Positions 8,265-20,576 of a stretch of DNA of 20,576 nt are shown here, piece by piece. Below the pieces are notes generated by a model. That model saw nothing but the letters and a program-made list of their open reading frames with translations, did not search any database and was not told where the DNA came from. The position numbers and the translations under genes are program-made. Positions within the stretch are counted from its first letter, which is position 1. Each line of letters starts with the position of its first letter. The stretch comes from Pelargonium cotyledonis (Eukaryota; Streptophyta; Magnoliopsida; Geraniales; Geraniaceae), in assembly GCA_036897625.1 (NCBI GenBank), contig JAYMTA010001332.1, positions 1-20,576 on the forward strand, in the 5' to 3' direction.

Positions 8265-9988
8265 TTTTTTTTTAACAATGTAAAGCCCACTTTATTGAAA
8301 GAAAAAACAATACAACAAAAAACAAAACAATGTGAAGCAACAAAAGGAACTAAAGCAGAAAACAACCTATACTAGTGTGTGGACCAGCACCGACTAAATC
8401 TGTATACGTAATAGTAACCATACAAGTGCCTTAAAGAAACTCAAGCCAAGGTCTTGAAGCCGAAGCCTGTTGTCCCCCCGTCTTTCCCACTATGCCGAAC
8501 TAATCAGACTTCTCTCACCCCCTGGATCAGACAAATAAAACCCGCGCGCCCCTTAAACCAGACCCTATCTCGAATAGAACGACGGCCTCCAACTCTAGCT
8601 CACAGGGGACCGTAGCCCCAAACCCACCTCCGTCTCCCCTCCATCCGACTTGCAGGTTCTCCTCCACTGAAGGTCGGCCCTTCTACTAGCCGTCCATCCC
8701 CTCCAACTGCCCGCCCATCTTCTTTCGACGTTAGACCTCGTTTTCGCTTGAAGACTGCCACGACCCGCTGGTCCATCTCCTGCTTCTCCACCTAGGGCAT
8801 ACTAATTGGGGTTGGTTCCATTGTCGAGCCCCACGACTAATCCGCTCCTACCCGCAACCAATGGGCCCCTTGCCCTTGGTGGTTGCCCCTTGGCGTTAAA
8901 AGGAACGCCCCGTATGCCCTCTTCATGCCCACCCCTCCCGCATGTTTGGTCAAAGGACAGTCTTTCTCTATGTGCCCCAAACGTCCGCGCACATAACAGA
9001 AGGACAAACCCCTCTCGTACTGATAAAAGAGGGTATGGTTTCTGGCCTCCGCCGTACCATTCTAGCTTTATGCCAGAGAGGTTTCCTCAAGTCGAGTCTA
9101 ACCCGGATTCTCGCATAAGCTCCTCAACCCACCCGAACATTTGCCGGATCCGCCCGAATGTATTGACGACCGCTCCCCCATACTGGCGCACACCGCCTCG
9201 GTGAGATATCCCATCAGGATACCCCTAGCCTGGACCTACACATTGAGCCTGTCCAAATCCACCTCGTAAGGGTTTACCCCCATTTTTACCGGCTCAATGA
9301 CGAGCGCCCTCCCCTTATACAACCATGACCCCTCTTCGGCGACCTTTTCCGCATCTGAGGCATCATAGAACTCGAAGGTATACTGCGTACTATGATCCAG
9401 ACTCGGGGAAAGATCATAACATTTCTTGATGGTGACCCCCTTGTGGGGCCACCACAACAAGCCGTCAGATGTTGCATGCTGCCCAGATTAACCGGCTCAT
9501 CCAGAATAAACCGACCAACCAAGCAGTACACCTTTGGTTGAACCGACTCCTTCTCAGCACCTGGACGAGCTGCACGTCCTCCTCCTCGTCTGCAACAAGG
9601 AGACTCTCCATCCGCCTCGCGACCTCCTGGATCCCTACTTGATCCATGTCCCGCCGCTCGACCCCAAACCGCTACCTTTTCCTCTGGTGTCATTTCCGAT
9701 AGCCCCAACCCCACTTCTGGACCCACTAGAACCTAAAACCTCACCAGACGCCGTGCCCCCACTAGGACCAGCGGCCACACAGCATGGTCAACCCCTTCTC
9801 CATGACCACAAAGCCTCCGATAACGAGAATAAAAAAGCCTAACCGAAATCTCCACACCCACTTCTTAGCCTCAACATGTCCACTACCCATCCTTATATCC
9901 TATCAGTAACTCCCCTCCCTCTCTCTTCTAGCCGTCGCCGCCTAGAACACCAAAAACCCTAAAAGTGGTAAAACACACTCTCCCAAAA
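8265..9988 (-). mobile_element. Poly(A)-tailed retroelement carrying only an ORF1-type gene
   Basis: On the minus strand the element runs from 9988 to a poly(A) tail at 8273-8265, preceded by CAATAAAGTGG, a poly(A) signal (8300-8290). A direct repeat, ATGCTTGTTTT, lies at 8258-8268 and 9989-9999. It overlaps the tail and so has a slightly uncertain length, as expected for target-primed insertion. The 1.7 kb body is clearly richer in G and C than both flanks. It holds a decayed DUF4283/zinc-knuckle reading frame and no endonuclease or reverse transcriptase. It is therefore a non-autonomous LINE derivative, an internally deleted LINE, or a retrocopy of an ORF1-like host gene. Confidence 0.78.
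8600..9647 (-). pseudogene. DUF4283 / CCHC zinc-knuckle protein (LINE ORF1-like, At4g02000-like), broken
   Basis: The minus strand from an ATG at 9647 reads MDQVGIQEVARRMESLL. A shifted frame then reads CLVGRFILDEPVNLG, and a third frame (9460-9236) reads WPHKGVTIKKC, then FYDASDAEKVAEEGSWLYKG and ALVIEPVKMGVNPYEVDL. Together this is the plant DUF4283 domain found in LINE ORF1 and related nucleic-acid-binding proteins. At least two frameshifts and an in-frame TAG at 9235-9233 (where the family has Trp) break it. A zinc knuckle follows at 8998-8957 (CYVRGRLGHIEKDC), with the second Cys of the CX2CX4HX4C pattern changed to Arg. A basic C-terminal stretch follows near 8791. It is not expected to make a functional protein. 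Confidence 0.82.
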
Positions 9989-9999
9989 ATGCTTGTTTT

Positions 10000-11100
10000 G
10001 TTTAATAATAGCCTAAAAAATTATTCTCTCTTGAAGAAAATGGAGGAGATAGTCGTTGTAAATAAGTTCTCAGATGGCAAAGTTTTTTTGCTTGTGGTAA
10101 CGAATCAATCGATCATTCACTAGCGAGCTTCATAAAAGTTGTCGTTGATTGCTTTGTAGGGATTGTTCTTTGCTTGCGCGGAAGAATCATTTGCTCATTC
10201 ACTACTAAGCTTTGTAGGGGTTATTGTTTGCACTTGTTGGCGCAAGGTTGGACACTGGTAAACAGTGACAAAATGGAGCGTCCAAAATTCGCACAAAGTA
10301 AATTAGTCTTTTAAATTTTCTGTTTAAAGATGTTCCAACAATTAGTGATTTTGAAAGTCAACAAAGTTACTTAATGTGAAAAAACTCTTTCAAATTTGGT
10401 TAAAATTTTAAGTTTATCCAACCAACCCTTTTTCTTTCACCATAGTTTACCTCATCCTACCTCCAACCTAATTTCACGTAGGCTTGGAAACATGTCCTTA
10501 CATAAGATACGAGTCATTGGTATGCTCCAAGGCAAATACACACACACAAACATTTATAAGAGATCAAATCTCATTTTGAAATTCTGTGTTTCAATCCAAT
10601 TTGATTACTGGAATTTTTTTATTCAAAATAGTGAATGCATTTTCAAATATTGACCCAATTGTCCTAAACTAAAAGTATTGATTCAATTTAGTCCATGAAA
10701 TTTGATATTAACTCCAAGACAATGACCCTTTGAGCTCAATATTAGAAAAATTTAGAGATCATTTTAGTTCAAAAAAGAAAAAAATTTAAGAACTAAATTG
10801 AGTTGAAACACTAAAGTTTTGAAACTATTTTGTGTAAGAAATAAAATTTATAGACCAAATTAAGTCTAAACACAATTTCAGAGACCAAATTGGATCTTTT
10901 ACTTTTTTCAATCGAATTACTTTCCAGCACTGAAAATAGGTTTGTTTTACCGGTAACATGAACTCATATCCCGTCAAATTAAACCCATGTCAAATAATAT
11001 GATACTGAAAAAGGAAATCAAGGAACAAAAAAATTATGTATATGGAAAATGATTACATATTGTATTTTCTTCCGCTAAAAAGAAATTGGAGGACAAAAAA
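10000..11100. other. Intergenic, one possible AT-rich repeat
   Basis: No gene is seen. At about 10100-10245 two imperfect copies of a segment with CATTCACTA and CTTTGTAGGG lie in tandem. At about 10650-10900 the words GACCAAATT and AACTAAATTGAG recur in both orientations, resembling common decayed plant repeats. I could not place ends. Confidence 0.4.
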
Positions 11101-11230
11101 ATGAACTCAACACAAGCAAGGCAAAATGTAAAATCAAAGGGCATGAATTTTACAACTCAAATGAGTAAGGAAAAAAAAAACTACAGACCAACCTTCATTG
11201 AAGTTCAGTTAACCCTGCACTAGCAAATGT

Positions 11231-11231
11231 A

Positions 11232-11262
<31 letters not shown>
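11231..11262. repeat. Tetranucleotide repeat (ATAC)n
   Basis: About eight ATAC units. On the minus strand this reads (GTAT)n, giving repeated TGTA words downstream of the BEACH stop codon, probably within or next to its 3' UTR. Confidence 0.95.
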
Positions 11263-11348
11263 GTCACACCCACGAAGACAGCTGCGAGCTGCAAGTTATA
11301 AAGCAACTGAGTTGATTTCCCAAATCCCAGCTGGGGCACCAAACAATG

Positions 11349-11366
11349 CATACATACATACATACC
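11349..11366. repeat. Short (CATA)n repeat
   Basis: About four CATA units lie 40 bases downstream of the BEACH stop codon, in the likely 3' UTR. This is the same motif as at 11231-11262. Confidence 0.9.
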
Positions 11367-11405
11367 CATACCAGATTAGCTCGTCTGTTCCAATGTCTAT
11401 GACGG

Positions 11406-20448
<9,043 letters not shown>

Positions 20449-20576
20449 CTGAGACAAATAAACAGTAGAAGACGTTATAAGAGACAATACATATAGCAAC
20501 AAATTATGTGTATGTAGTGAACACAAGACTCCAAGTTAAACAGAGTATTCGACAAATAGCGTCAAGAGCAGCCCGC

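Noticed and set aside
8806..9204. 132-codon plus-strand Pro-rich frame
   Set aside because: It is the complement of the decayed ORF1-type gene. The Pro and Ser richness comes from G/C-rich antisense codons.

Overview
This is nuclear DNA from a flowering plant, most likely a eudicot. It is AT-rich, has spliced genes with GT-AG introns, many simple repeats, and a dense load of small transposons. Two recognisable protein-coding genes are present, both on the minus strand and both cut by the window edges.

Region 1 to about 1035 holds the 5' end of an alcohol-forming fatty acyl-CoA reductase (FAR) gene: a TATA box at 1029-1035, the start codon at 904-902, and three coding exons that join in frame. 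The rest of the gene lies beyond base 1.

Region 1100 to 11100 contains no intact gene that I can support. It holds transposon relics: a 465 bp TRIM-type LTR element with primer-binding site and polypurine tract (2072-2536); two diverged copies of a ~300 bp direct repeat around it; a 5'-truncated LINE with poly(A) and a perfect 15 bp target duplication (3645-4080); a CACTA-like subterminal repeat patch (6226-6500); a 678 bp hAT-like element (7284-7961); and a 1.7 kb poly(A)-tailed retroelement that encodes only a decayed DUF4283/zinc-knuckle ORF1-type protein (8265-9988).

Region 11406 to 20448 is the C-terminal part of a large BEACH-WD40 protein of the plant BCHC (BEACH domain-containing protein C2-like) type. 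Fifteen coding exons give 779 residues plus stop, joining in frame with canonical splice sites throughout. They cover the end of the PH-BEACH region, the BEACH domain and the WD40 tail. The N-terminal part lies beyond the right edge. Two of its introns carry TIR elements with 9-10 bp flanking repeats: a 546 bp foldback element (16722-17267) and a 720 bp element (19038-19757), both Mutator-like by structure. The large 2.76 kb intron also carries a ~163 bp tandem duplication.

I see no functional link between the two genes: FAR makes fatty alcohols for wax-type lipids, and BEACH proteins act in membrane trafficking or mRNA regulation. I found no convincing undescribed system. The best leads are the intronic foldback element (a potential small-RNA source) and the ORF1-only retroelement.
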